Source of the DNA: Hypoxylon rubiginosum
Taxonomy: Eukaryota > Ascomycota > Sordariomycetes > Xylariales > Hypoxylaceae
NCBI GenBank assembly: GCA_902806565.1
Contig: CADCXA010000060.1
Coordinates: forward strand, 248,001 to 312,000
Direction: 5' to 3'
Length of the DNA: 64,000 nt
Part shown: piece after piece, positions 33,094 through 45,860 of the stretch
Layout of the letters: the number at the start of each line of letters is the position of its first letter
Numbering within the stretch: position 1 is the first letter of the stretch
Program-made: the position numbers and the translations under genes
The notes under the pieces: generated by a model
Database searches by the model: none
What the model saw: only the letters and a program-made list of their open reading frames with translations
What the model was told of the DNA's origin: nothing

Positions 33094-33314
33094 CTATCCC
33101 CCCTTACCCCCCTGTCCCCTTATCTCCATATCCCCTTATCCCCAAAGCCACAGCCGGCCGTTGCGGGTGTGGTTGTGTATGACCAGGGATGTGGCTTTTG
33201 TGCGGTGGCCTGTGCGCACCTGCTTATGTAAGTTGCCAAAGCTGGCATCCAAAACCGCCGATGTACATAGTAAGTAAGCAGCTAGCCTGTCCTAGCCACC
33301 AGGTTACCTAGGAG

Positions 33315-34335
33315 GTAGGTGAGCAAGCCCGGGGATATAGCTTAGCTGACTATTAACCCGCTTTGGACCTGACCATAGCCCTATTTATTTGTATATAACA
33401 GGGTGCTAACTACTAACCATTAGGATCTGACCTAATTACGGCCTTAAATATAAATTTAATTATATAAGGAGGGGTAAAAAACAGAAATTACAGGTACTTA
33501 ATATATACTTAATAAGTATTTAATATATATTTTAAGGTTTTTAATAATTAAAATAAAATTAAATAAAATTTTATAAAAATATTTATATTATATATAACCA
33601 CTTATTAATAAATATAATAATTTATTTAATAAAAAATATAATAATAATATATAATAATTATTTAATAAATATTTAATAAATATTTAATAAATATTTAATA
33701 AGTATTTATTAAATGTTTATAATTATATTTTAAATTAATATTTAAACTAGTAAATTAATATTTATAAAATTTAATTAAATTTTAAAAAACATTTATATAT
33801 TTTATTTAATAATTTTTAAATAAATATAAATAATATAATTTATATATTAAAAGTTTTATTTTATAAAAAACTTTTAAATATTATAAGGTTTAAATTAATA
33901 TAAGTTTTAATTATTAAAATATTTTAATATATAAATTAAACGTAAAAAATATTATAAAAAATATTATAAAAAACTTTATATAATATTTTTAGATTTTATA
34001 TTTAAATAATTTTATTTAAGGTTTTATTTTTTAATTATAATTAAATTATAACTATTTATTAAATTTTAATATAATTAAATTTTTTATTTTTATATTATAA
34101 ATATTTATATTTATATATTATTTTTAAAGTTTATACTTTAAAATTAAATTAAAAATAATAAGTTAAATAAAAAGTTAATAATAAAAAATCTTATTTAATT
34201 ATAAAACTATAGTTAAGTTAAATTTTAATGGTTAATAATTAGTATTTTATTATATATAAATAAATAAAATTATAATTAAATTTAAAGCGGGTTAATAGTT
34301 AGTTAAGTTATATTTTTAGTAAGTTTTAAATTTTA
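33315..34335. repeat. inverted repeat with one intact and one RIP-mutated arm
   Basis: The left arm (about 33315-33450: TATAGCTTAGCTGACTATTA, CCCGCTTTGGACCTGACC, CTAACCATTAGGATC) has ordinary base composition. The right arm (about 34205-34335) is its reverse complement, with nearly every C and G of the left arm replaced by T or A (TATAACTTAACTAACTATTA, CCCGCTTTAAATTTAA, TTAACCATTAAAATT). The two arms therefore record the same sequence before and after mutation. Confidence 0.7.
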
Positions 34336-34681
34336 AATTTAAAATTTAAATTAAACTTAAAATTTAAATATAATATTTAAATTTAATAAAACCGACCTTA
34401 ATTTTATATAAACTTATTTTAATTAAAAATACGTATTTTTTATTTTTTTAATTAAAATTAAAATTTAATAAGAACTTTTTTATTATAATATTATAAATAA
34501 GTTTTAAAAAATTATTATTTTAATAATAATATATTTTTAATAGTAAGTATTTTTTAAAATTAATATAAGTTTTTTTAATTTTATTAATTTTATTATAATT
34601 TATAATTTAATTTTATAATAATATAAATAAATTTATTAAACTTATAAAATTAAAAGTTTTAAAACTATATATTTATATAAT

Positions 34682-34865
34682 TATATTAAATAATAAGAGG
34701 TTATTTTAAAGGATTTATTTAGGTTTTATATATAAGTTAACGGCTAAAACTATAATAATTTTATTATAAGGTTATTTTAAAGAATTATAAAAACACGTAT
34801 AATTAAAAGATATATATTTAATATATAAAATTAATTTTTTAATTAAATATATATATAATTTAATA
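34682..34865 (+). repeat. LTR of RIP-mutated retrotransposon, left copy
   Basis: 184 bp. Shared words with the right copy include GGTTATTTTAAAGGATTTAT, TATATATAAGTTAA, TTATTATAAGGTTATTTTAA and TTAATTAAATATATATATAA. It begins TATATTAA where the right copy has TGTGTTAA, which fits G-to-A mutation of a TG terminus. Confidence 0.75.
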
Positions 34866-37800
34866 ATTAAAAGTTTTATTTATTTAAAAATTAAAAAATT
34901 ATATATAAATAATAATATATAACTTTTAATTAGTTAAAAAACTATAAAATTATAAAATAATTATATTAATAAAACTTTTTATAATTTAAATTTAATTAAT
35001 AATAAAGAAAATAATATATTAAAAATAATAAAAAAAAAGGTTTTTTATAACAGTTTAATTAACTAGGAATAATAAGATAAAAAGTTTTAAATAAAAGTTA
35101 TTAACTTAAAATTTTAAAAGTATATTAATTTTATAAAAACATTAAAATAACTAGAGAAGTTATTTTAATTAAACGTTAGTAATTATTTAAAAAAAGTTTA
35201 ATAAATAACGTAAAATTTATTAAATAATAGTTTTTAAATTATAATAAATAAAAGTTAAAAGAAACAAGTTAAAATAAATAAAAAACTTATAAATTTAATA
35301 AAAATAATAAAAAAAGGTAAAGTTATTTATAAGGAAAATTAAATTTTTTATAGTTACGATTATAAGATTTATTAAATTTATTAATAAATAGTTAAAAAAC
35401 TAAGAAACTAAGTTATTAATTTTATATTTTTAAATTACTAAAATATATATTTTAATTTAATAAATATTTTATATAAATAATATAAAAAACTATTTACTAT
35501 TAGTAAAATATATAATAATTAATTAAAGTTATAAGCTTAAAAATAATATAAGAAAATAATATAATAACTAATAAAAATGTTTAAGAACTTTAAAATATAA
35601 ATAACTAAATAAAAATTAATTATTATAAATATAAAAACAAAAAGTTTTATAAATATTATTAATAGTTAATTATTAATAAAAAACTTTAAAGTTATATTTA
35701 ACGGCGTTTTAAATAACTAAGTAACTAATTATAAATTACTAAATATTAATAAAATTAAAAGTAATATATTTAGTTATTTAAATATAATAATTATTTTATA
35801 TAAATATATATTTTTATAATTAATTTTTATATAGCCTCGCTTTATAAAAAAAGTATTCATTGTTTAATTTAGTAACATAAAATCTAATTATAATAAAAAT
35901 TTAAATATTAAGTTAAAATAAAAAAAGGACGCTACTTTTAAACTTTTTAATTAATTAAAATAAGGTAAAAGTGGTAAAAACCGCGGCAAATTATAAAGTT
36001 AAAATAGTTTAAATAAATAAATTAAGTTAATTAAAAGAAAATAAATTAATATATTTACCGATTATTTATAAAAAACTAATATTTTATATTTAGTTTATTA
36101 TAATTATTATAAGATTTTTAATTATTAATATATTATAGAAAATAAAACTTTAAAAAACTAAACTTTAAATTTTATTATAAAAAGAATAATTAAATATAAA
36201 ATAACTAAAAATAATATGTTTATTAAGTTAGTTAAAAAAATAAAAAAAAAGTTATTTATATAAAATAAGGATTAATTAGTTTAAGTAATTAAAAGAATAA
36301 AAAGAATATTTTTAATTTTATAAATTATATTTAAAGTTAATATTTATTTTTTAAAAAACTTAGTAATTTTAAATTTAAAAATTATTATTTATATTTTTAA
36401 TTGATTTAACTAATTTTTATTATATTAAACAATATATATTAAAGATACGATTTTTATAAAAAACTTAGTTATGTTTATATAAAAATATAAAAAAATAGAT
36501 GTATATTTAAAAAATTTAAAAGAAGCAAGATTTTTATAATTATAAAATGTAATATATTATAAAAGATTTATATATAATATAATATTATTAAAACTTTTAA
36601 AAAAAATAAAATATTGGTAAAATTATAAAAATATAAATAACTATTTATAAAAAAAGAATAATTTTATTTTATATATTATTATTAATAAATAAAACTAATA
36701 TATTTTAAAGGATTTTTTTAAGAATTTTATTAATTATTTATTTTATATAAAAAGTGTTAAGTTTAACAGTTAAATAAAATAACTTTTAAATATAGTAACT
36801 AATAAACTATAATATTTATAATTTAATTATTTAAAATTAAAAGCTTTTAATTATATAACTGGTTACTTTTAAAAGGTAAAAATTAAAAAGTTTAGTTTAA
36901 TTAAAAAGATTAATTAAATTATTATAATAAAATATAATATTTATAGCTATGGAAAAATTAAAAAGTTTAATTATTATAAATGTTATAAACGATTAAATAA
37001 ATTAAATAAATGTTTAATTATTAATTTTTATAACTTAAAAATAGATTTTTAAAGATATTAATATATAATATTAATTATTAATAAATATATAGGATAAGCC
37101 TGGGATTTTTATTTTAAAAATCGTATTTTAAATTTAATTATTAAAATTTTAAACTAAATATTTAAAATTATTTAGAAATAATATTAACTTAATATTAAAG
37201 TTATTAAATGTAATAATAAACTAATAATAAAAAAACATGTTATATAAAATTATATTTAATAAATATATTATATTAAATTTAAGCTTTTAATATTAAATAT
37301 ATAAAATTAAAATAAAAACGTTAAATATTTAAAGGGTGTAATTAAGTAGAAAGTTTAAATGATAAAAATAAGATTAAAGCTTTTAAGTTTTTTATAAATA
37401 AAAGTTTTTAAAGCTACTATTTATTTTTATAATTATATTTTTAAGTATAATTTTAACTGGTAATTTTTATATAAATGTTTTTATATTTATTTAATATTTA
37501 GAAATAGTGTAATTATTAATAAAAGATTATATTAAATTTATTTAAAAATATATAAATATAAGATATTTATATTTATTATAAAAATAAAATAAAAATAGAA
37601 TTAATGTTAACATTTTAATTTAAAAGTATAAATAGGTTATTTAATAAGTTATAGCTTTATAAATATTTATAATATTTAGGTTTTTATATTAAAATAAATT
37701 ATTAAAATACAAGATGTTATATTTAATAAAAACATTATATTTAACAAAGATATTTTATTTTTAAAAAATAACTTATTATATATAATAAAAAAGAATATCT

Positions 37801-40259
37801 AAGACTTAGTTAACTAGGTTGTTATTTTATAAAATATAAAAAAAGAGGTTAACTTAAGGTTATCGGTTTTTAAAAAAAATAAAATAAAGGTAAAAATACC
37901 AGTAAAAAATAAAGGTAAGTAAAACCGTAAAATAAATAATGATAATAAAAAGTGTAACAATAAAAAAACTAAAAGGTTTAATCATTTTTACATTAAAATT
38001 ATATTTATATTATATTTTACTTTTAATATTACTTTTTTACTAGTTATTTTATTATTTATTATAATAATAAAAAAAAAGTTAAATGTTATAAATTATATCT
38101 TTTTAAATACCGATATAAAAAAAAAATTAAACGTTATAAATTACACCTTTTTAAATATAATTAAAAAATTAAGGTTAAGCGTTATAAATTACGTTTTTTA
38201 AAATAAAAATATAAAAAATATTATCTTAGTAAATTAAACTGTAACTTTTAATACGCTTTTAAAATAAACTAAAAAAAATTCACTTATTTTTTATTTCAAA
38301 GTTATAAATTACATAATAAGTTAAAAAGCCACGTTTAATATAAAACATTTAATTTTAACAATAAGATTAATACACGGAAAGTTAGTAAGTAAGGTATAAA
38401 TAATATAAATAATATATTATCTATAATATTATTTTATAAGCCAAATAAATTTAAATTTAATATTACACTTAAAATTATATAAACTTAAAAAACTATAAAA
38501 ACTTTTATAAAAAAAACAAAGAATTTATAAAAGGGATCTATTATTTTTTTTAAAGACTTATAAAAAGTTATAAAACCATATTTTAAAGTAAAAATTTAAA
38601 AAAGCTAAGAAATTATATTTAAATAATTATAAAAAAATAAACTCTTAAGTTAAATATAAATAATAAACTGTTAATAACAAATAAATTTTAAATTATATAT
38701 AAATATATATATATAAATTCGATAAATATAAATAGTTTATAAAATATAAAATAAAGTTAATAATTTAAGGAAACTAATAAATTAAAAATAAACACTTAAA
38801 TATTTACGTTTTAATATTAACCGAAAAATTATTTTAAACTTTTATTATAATTATAATAAAATTTAATTTTAAACTAATTTAATATAATATAGTTAACATA
38901 TTTATAAATATAAATTTAAATAAGGAAATTTATATAAAGATACTTTTAAAATACCGGAAACGTTAAATTATTTTACATTTATTAAAAGCGTTATATAAAT
39001 TAAAAAAATCTTTTTTATTTTAATAAAAGAAACTAATTAAAATATTTATAAAATTAAGCTTTTTAGTTATTTTTTACAAGTTTTATTATTTCTTTAAAAA
39101 CAAAGTATTAATTTTTTTTTATATTAATAATATTATTTTTATATATTAAAGTTATAAGTAATAAATAATAAATATAATAATATTATAATTATAAAAAAAA
39201 TATTAATTTATAAATAAAAATAACTTATAATAGTTTCTTAAAATTAAAATAATTAAAAACTAAAATAAAAAATTAATTTAACTTTTTTAATTTTTATATA
39301 TAAATAAGTTAAATAAATTATTAATAAATAAGAAATTAAAAATTATTTTTTTAACTTTTATAAGAAATAAGGAATTATTATTTTTATTAAAATTAGCTTT
39401 TTTATAGTTTATTTAATAATATTAATAAAAGATTAAATTAATATTATATATAATAGTAATTATATATTTTAATATTATTTTTATAACTTTTTAATTAACT
39501 AGATTTAATATAAATCCTAGTAATAAATATTATTTTAAAACCGATTAATTAATTTAATATCTTTTTACCACTTAATATTTATCCTTATAATATAAATATA
39601 CTAATATATTTAAAATAGTTAATAATGTTTTATTTACTAATAATACCTTTAATTAAAAAAGTTTATAAATATATATAATAAAACTATTTAAAAAAATAAT
39701 TAAATAACATGTAAATAAGTAAAATATAATAATTATTTTTATAATAAAAACGGAGTTATTATTTTTTATATAAATTATAAAAAAAGTTATATTTATATTA
39801 CGTTTAATTATAAAACTTAATATAAGTTTAAATAACTTAAAAATTATAATATATTATAATAATAAATAAATAATTAAACTAATATATATAGATATTATAT
39901 TATTTTAAATTAAATTATAATATATAAATATTTATAATTATTAATTACAATAAAAAACACTTATAAATTAAATTAAAGTTACTTATATTTTTATAAAAAA
40001 TATAATAATAAATAGTTTTATTAAAATATTTATTATAAAAGAATTTACCGTATTTATTTAATAATTAAACTTAATAAATATATAAAAAAAAATTAAATTT
40101 AAATAAATTTATAAGTTTATAAAAAAGGATTTTAATAAAATAAAAAACTTTTTACTTAATAAAGAAAACGATACATATATAATTAATAATTAAAAAATAT
40201 TAAAAAATAAGTTTTAATTATTTAAGTTTTTTTATTAAAAATAAATAAGTTTAAAAAAA
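34866..40259. mobile_element. internal region of RIP-mutated LTR retrotransposon
   Basis: The interval between the two LTR copies is 5.4 kb, making a 5.76 kb element, a normal size for a fungal gypsy or copia element. No frame is readable after mutation, so the superfamily cannot be assigned. Confidence 0.65.
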
Positions 40260-40443
40260 TGTGTTAAATAATAAAAGGTTATTTTAAAGGATTTATTTAA
40301 ATCCTATATATAAGTTAATAACCGGAGCCGTAATAACCTTATTATAAAGCTATTTTAAAAAATCGTAAAAATATATATAATTAAAAAATATATATTTAAT
40401 ATATAAAATTAACCTTTTAATTAAATATATATATAATTTAATA
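40260..40443 (+). repeat. LTR of RIP-mutated retrotransposon, right copy
   Basis: 184 bp, the same length as the left copy and in direct orientation. It keeps slightly more C and G than the left copy (AATAACCGGAGCCGTAATAA against a more AT-rich left version) and retains TG at its start. Confidence 0.75.
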
Positions 40444-40967
40444 AATTAATATAAAATTAAAAAATAAAATTATTTATAAAACTTTTTAATTATAATAAGT
40501 TTTTAATAAAATTATATAATATTTTTAAATATAATTTAATATTTTTTATTTTTATTTATATTTAATTATAATAAAATAATAAACTTTAATATAATTTATA
40601 TTATTAAATTTAAGAAATTAAAATCTTTAAAATATTTAATTTTTATTTATTTTTAAGTTAAAACAATAAAATTATTTAAATTAAACAACATATTTTTAAT
40701 TTTTAATTAAAATAATTTAAATTATTTAATTAATTTTTAAGCTTATTAACTAATAAAAAATCTAGAAATATCTACTATTAAAAACGCACTATTATTAAAA
40801 TAATAATTCTCAAGTTTTAATATACGGTTATATTAATACATTAATCTTTAGCGTTGCAAAAAGGATAAAAAGATACTTATAGTTACCTAACTATTTCAGC
40901 CTTAATAATCTGTGCCAGGCCTGTAAGCTACATGACAGTGTCTTAAAACTTTGGCCCTCGGGCATAC

Positions 40968-41200
40968 TTGCGTGGGTTGAATACGTGCGTCATGATTGGA
41001 AGCCTTATGATTTATCACAGTTAGCTAGGGAGTATGACGTGATAGATTGGAGCATGTGCTGCGCATGTGCCTACGTGGAGCACCGCACCCAACTGTGTAG
41101 TGTACCTAGGTATATAAGAGCTTCTAGCTGGTATTCTCAGAGCTACGCTCTTTTTCTTAGATTAGAGCAACCTTTTATTAGGCTACTACGATCTGGCACC
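40968..41200 (+). repeat. unmutated LTR-like segment at right edge of AT block
   Basis: Contains a TATA element (GGTATATAAGAGCTTC), a leader rich in CTCTTTTTCTTAG and an end with TATTAGGCTACTACGATC followed by TGGCACCA, which could be a primer-binding-like site. It also begins with the dispersed word TACTTGCGTGGGTTGAA. No second copy was found in the window, so the LTR reading is tentative. Confidence 0.3.
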
Positions 41201-41990
41201 AATAACATGATAATACTACTACTGATTCACTAGTTTTTATTTCATCACTCTTGTGGAGTAGTATACACTCAAGTTGTCGTTCTGTTGTATCAGGGTGGAT
41301 GTTGTGGCTATTGCACCAAACAGCGATGTTTGTGGTCTTGATGCATGTAGTTTGTAAATCGATGCCTAACGGTCTGGGTGCGCAACGGCTCTGAGCTGCA
41401 GTCTGCGAGTTTCTCAGACTATGGCGCCATCTCCCCTCCCCATTCATGACATGTGCCCTGGGGTTAGTATCACCATGTCCTTCTCAGCATGTTTGTTGGG
41501 AGCCCTTGCGGCTCTGACGCCCCAATCCCGGGGGCTTGACCCAGGTGAACCAGTCGAACCAAACGATCCACTTGTTTGTCTTCTCGACCCTCGGTCGCCA
41601 CTGTCTGGGTTCCCCGAGCTCATGGTCTTGCTCGCACAGCAGGACCCAGTCGACGCGACTACGAATACCAGAATTAACGGGCAGCCATAAGGCGACGGGG
41701 AGGCAAACACTCATTCAGGCATATATGTGTGTAGCATCCAGGCGACCATTGAACAACTCACACCCCCGTTTGTATATATCGTTTGGCTTGCTTTAGAAAT
41801 ATAAGCCATGCTCCGTCCTTGTGTGCTCCTTCTTGCTTGTGCTCTGAGATGCTGTTTGTCTGCTCTCTCACTGCGTGTTCCGTCCCTCTCACCACTTCAC
41901 TAGTCAGGTTTCTCTCTTCTATTTTGACCTCAGCTACAGGAGCTCTATCGCTTTTTCAACAGGTTCCTCCTTTTCATTCAAGATTCCACC

Positions 41991-44900
41991 ATGGGTGGTG
42001 GTCCAGCGGATCGCCCCTCGATCTTGTCGTGGCTCGCCGGGTTCTGCCCTGGTCGTGCTCCTGCCGGGTACGTCAACATGGGATCCCATCAAACCCGATA
42101 CGCACTGTGCTGACAGCAACAACACAAACAGCCACATCGAGTCCGATGGTACATCATCGCAGTCTCCCCGGCCGGGGGAGAACGATGCCGGACATGGTAA
42201 AAGCCACGAGGAAAACAGCGAAGCAAACGACGCAGATGAAGATGACGATGCAGCCACAATTGCCGGCCGGGAAAACGATTCCGTCATAGCTATCGCTTCG
42301 GAGGTCCAGACCGTCAAAGCTGACGCCGAAGACCTACCAGCTAACCCACCACCGATGATCAAGGAGCTTAGTACCCGTCCGATGATCAAGGAGCTTAGTA
42401 CCCGTCCGATGATCAAGGAGCTTAGTACCCGTCCGATTTCCCAGGAGCAACTGTCTGCCGAGGTGAATGGCATCTATGCCGGCTTGGTGATGGTCGAATC
42501 CAAATGCATAGAAGTGGACAGCGTCATTGACGCCTGGACACGCGATCGGTGGGACGTCACCAGGGTTCAGGCGGATGCGACAGGAGGAGACAAGAAGCCG
42601 TCGACTCCCGAATCGACCGAGGACTTGCCTGCGACCCTCGAGGAGGCCTCTGCTCGTCCCCACGTGCCAGAGAAGACTGCTGCTCGTGTTACTAACGCCA
42701 ACGACTGTCTGCAAGGATTCCAGGCGGCTCTGGCAGGGAAATGGCCCGAGCATGAGGAATTGGCCGCGCTCCCGACGGCGGAAATAGGCGAGGAGGGTCT
42801 CACAAAGCTGATAGACGGAGGGTACCCTCTCACCAACGGACACACCGTAGTCGACAAGCTCTTGCGAGACTTGGAGACCGCCGAGGCAAACGCAGAGCAG
42901 AAAGCCGCGCAAGAAGCTCAAGAAAAAGCCGAGCAGGAGGCTGCGCAAGCGAAAGCAAAACAGGAGGACGGTTTCTTCACTTTATCAGGTGCCTTCCACT
43001 CTCTCCTCATCCTCCTCTTCCTCTTCGACCTCGTCGTCCTCGTCGTCCTCTTCTTCCTCGTCCTCCTCGTCCTCCTCGTCGACTTCCTCTTCGTTTGGCC
43101 CTGTCCTTGCCATATACCCTGCACTTACACCCCCGATCCCGAAGCGACAACGACCCGTGTAGGTGAGACGCCAGACGGCCCGAAGGCTCAGGGCAGGCCA
43201 TCTAGCGGCACGCAGCGAGCGGCTCTCGAGGAGGCGGCTCCCGAGGAATCCCAAACCGAACAGGTAGTTTTCGTCGAGAACAGGCCGCTGCATGACCAGA
43301 AGCTGTACAAAAAGGTCGGCAAAAAATACTACATGCTGTCAAAAGACAAATGGATCCCCAGCTGCAGCTCGCAGCAGTATAATGGTCTCTTTGTGCTTCA
43401 TCGTACATTAATAAACGAGCAACACGACTTTTTCTTGGCATCGCAACACCACATGGCGTCGCTAGCAATCCAGAAGCTCGCGGAGGAGTATGACACGCCT
43501 GCGAGAATGTGGTGGCACGGCATACATCCCTTTCTCGAGCTCCTGCGCCATCGACTACCCGAATCTCTGGACATTTTCGAAACTTTCTTCTCCTTGTCAT
43601 ACAATATGTTATCTGTGCTTTATGAGACTGTCCCTCCGTTCCGTCCAACGTTGGTTGAACGCAAAGCAGATATGGCCCGATACAGGTACGTAAGGGCGCT
43701 GCCCCTGCCAAGTCTGCTATACGACGGATAAATGTGCTGACAGAGAACCGATTCCTACTGCCTAGATTGGCCATTCCTGACAATGACATAAACTTCGGGC
43801 AGCACTGGAAGTACGTCTGCCAGGAGGGGTATGCTCAGGCTCTGGACGATCGCCCCACGGTCGGCCGCCTCTACCACCGCCTGGCCACTCTGGAGCGGCC
43901 CCAGTCTCCGCCCGGGCCTAACACATACTTCGACACCATCGTGTCGGAGCTCTTCTATATCACTAAATCGCTCGTCGTCAAAAACCCGGATTATGACGCG
44001 CTGGATTCCCTGGTTGTCGTAATCGACGCGATTATTGCCCAGAACGCGGAGGAAATCAGGAAGCCAGCTAGCGTCCCCCCAACTGACGAAGACCACTTCC
44101 TTATCGCCGTTGCCAACCTGACTCTCGCTTCCCTGGGGCCGGAGCTTCTCAGGGCAAAGGGTTACAAGACCGGCAAGGAGGACCACCTTCGGGCTGTCCA
44201 CGCGGAACTAGAGAAGATCGGTAGACCTGCCCGCGCTGGACAGGCCCAGACATCCAGAATTCGTCCCAGGTAAGTGCTGGCCCCGTGGGGATTGAGTTAC
44301 TCCCGCCTCTGACTGACCGGTTGCAGCGCCCAGCTCGGCATCTTGCTCTGCCTGGTGGTGCTGGGAATCCCCTCCGCCCCTGGAAGATGGAGCCCGATGA
44401 TGGCGGCGTGGGCCCCCGATCTCGTGGCGCCCGCAGACCGCGCCGATCTTGCCGCCAGCATGGCCAACGCGAGGGATCTCCATGACGCAACGATGGCCAT
44501 GATCGATACCATGGTCCCTTACCTCTTGAAGGAGGCGGATACGCGCGACTTGAGGACCTGGGGATTCATTTACGTCATCATGGTTTTCATGCGCTCCCTG
44601 AAGACGCGGCCCGACTTGCGGAAAAGGTTCGGTTTCGCGTTCCACGCCGAGCTTCTGGCGCCTTTCCTCAACATGCTTCTGCGTGAGGACGAAACCCGAG
44701 GCGGCCGTGCCTTGGAGAGCGCGTCCCGGTCGGACCTCCTCAAATTGTGCTCGCCGCTCAACCAGAAAGAGAAGCCGGGAAAGTACGGGCTCAGTATCAT
44801 TGGCTACACCAAGAAGTACCGAGAGACCATGGCCACTCCGGAAGAGTCCACGGCCACTCCGGAAGAGTCCACAGCCACGACAGAAGAGTCCACAGCCACG

Positions 44901-45860
44901 ACAGAAGAGGCTACGACCAGCGACACCGCATACGAGAGGGACCGGGACTCCGAGACGCCGGGCGCGGAGCGGATGTACACCAACCCACTGCCGGAAGATG
45001 AACTGCTTCGGGGGCTTTTCTTTGCCAAAGAGGCTGACGCACCCTATGACGAACCCCTGACGGGCTCCGCCAAGGACGCCGTAGTCGTTGCCTACTCTCG
45101 ACAGAAAGACGAGCAGAAGAAGGGAGAAGCTGAGGAGGCTCGAGAGGCAGAAGTGCAGAGGCAGGAAGGGCTGGTTCGTGACCCCCCTCTTTTCTCCGTG
45201 GGCTGGTTCGAGAACTCGAAATACGACTTCGACGAGAGACGGGTTCGCCTGGAGTGTGTCCAGGACGCCGAGACGTATGGCAATCGGTCAGAACAGGTCT
45301 TGCGCCTGGCTGCCCAGCTGAAGGTCTTCTTCGACTTCCAGACCGATGAGAACGGAGCGCATTGGATCAGCGTGCCTGGAGCCTCATCCTCGGAGCCTGG
45401 CCCTGAGATGAAGATGCCGGAAATCGTCGAGCGCGACGGCGGCGTCAGGGTCGTCTTTGTCGATCCTTCCTCCGCCATGGCCGAAATCAAGAAGGAGATG
45501 AATAGAAAGGCATGGGAAGAGATAGAGAGGCAGAATGGGGAGGCTCCGACCAGAATACCCAGCATCGTATTCGAATACGATGACTATAAGCCGGATTCGA
45601 CTTATAATATGCAGCAGGCAAGGACCGCCGGCATCTTGAAGGTCACCGCGGCTGCCATGAGGCAGATATCCGAGGATAGGCTATCGAGTGCCTATAAGGC
45701 CGAGCATACCGAGACCGAGCCGCAGGCGACACTTCCAGCACTAGGAATGAATGACTCGCAAGACACGGCAAGTCGCGACGCAGCCGCAGCCCCCCGCCGA
45801 CGCAGTTCAGCTGACCAAGGGCGTGCTCGATACGATCCCGCCGACAAAGAATTCTGGTAA
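41991..45860 (+). CDS. Est1-type DNA/RNA-binding domain protein
   Basis: Four exons (41991-42067, 42132-43685, 43766-44269, 44327-45860; introns 64, 80 and 57 bp, all GT..AG with matching phases) give 1222 residues. The start ATG has a strong CCACC context. The N-terminal half is acidic, with three MIKELSTRP repeats and a charged coiled-coil-like stretch (EAQEKAEQEAAQAKAKQ). The central part has FVLHRTLINEQHDFFLASQH, MWWHGIHPFLELLRHRLPES and, across intron 2, RYR/LAIPD, then GRLYHRLATLERPQ. These are hallmarks of the fungal EST1/SMG5-7-like TPR and Est1-type binding domain, linked to telomere and RNA-decay proteins. The C-terminal part has ATPEEST repeats and an acidic region. Odd: residues about 315-350 read LLILLFLFDLVVLVV from a (TCC/TCG)n tract, possibly a mis-called intron or a frame slip. 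Confidence 0.75.
42355..42435 (+). repeat. 27 bp tandem repeat, 3 identical units
   Basis: Three perfect units, each encoding MIKELSTRP, within the Est1-type gene. Perfect identity suggests recent expansion. Confidence 0.9.
43003..43095 (+). repeat. TCC/TCG/TTC trinucleotide tract
   Basis: About 90 bp of pyrimidine-rich triplets. In the called frame it encodes a hydrophobic Leu/Val/Phe run. In the neighbouring frame it would be poly-Ser, and on the other strand Glu/Asp-rich. Confidence 0.8.
44832..44915 (+). repeat. 21 bp tandem repeat, 4 units
   Basis: Units GCCACTCCGGAAGAGTCCAC(G/A) twice, then two variant GCCACGACAGAAGAG units, encoding ATPEEST and ATTEES(T) in the Est1-type protein. Confidence 0.85.

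Larger units (their letters stand above)
33435..40870. other. RIP-type AT-rich block, about 7.4 kb
   Basis: From about 33435 to 40870 the sequence is almost only A and T, with rare isolated C and G on either strand, and no credible open frame. The change at both edges is abrupt. This is the pattern left by repeat-induced point mutation acting on a duplicated element. It contains the LTR pair described separately. No protein-coding remains could be read. Confidence 0.9.

Noticed and set aside
33435..40870. Centromere or mitochondrial DNA as explanation of the AT-rich block
   Set aside because: The block contains a 184 bp LTR pair and its left edge holds an inverted repeat with C-to-T/G-to-A decay. 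RIP of a retrotransposon explains it better, and no organelle gene is readable. A centromere cannot be excluded from sequence alone.
43007..43293. Minus-strand Glu/Asp-rich ORF
   Set aside because: Shadow of the (TCC/TCG)n tract inside the Est1-type gene; no start context or motifs.
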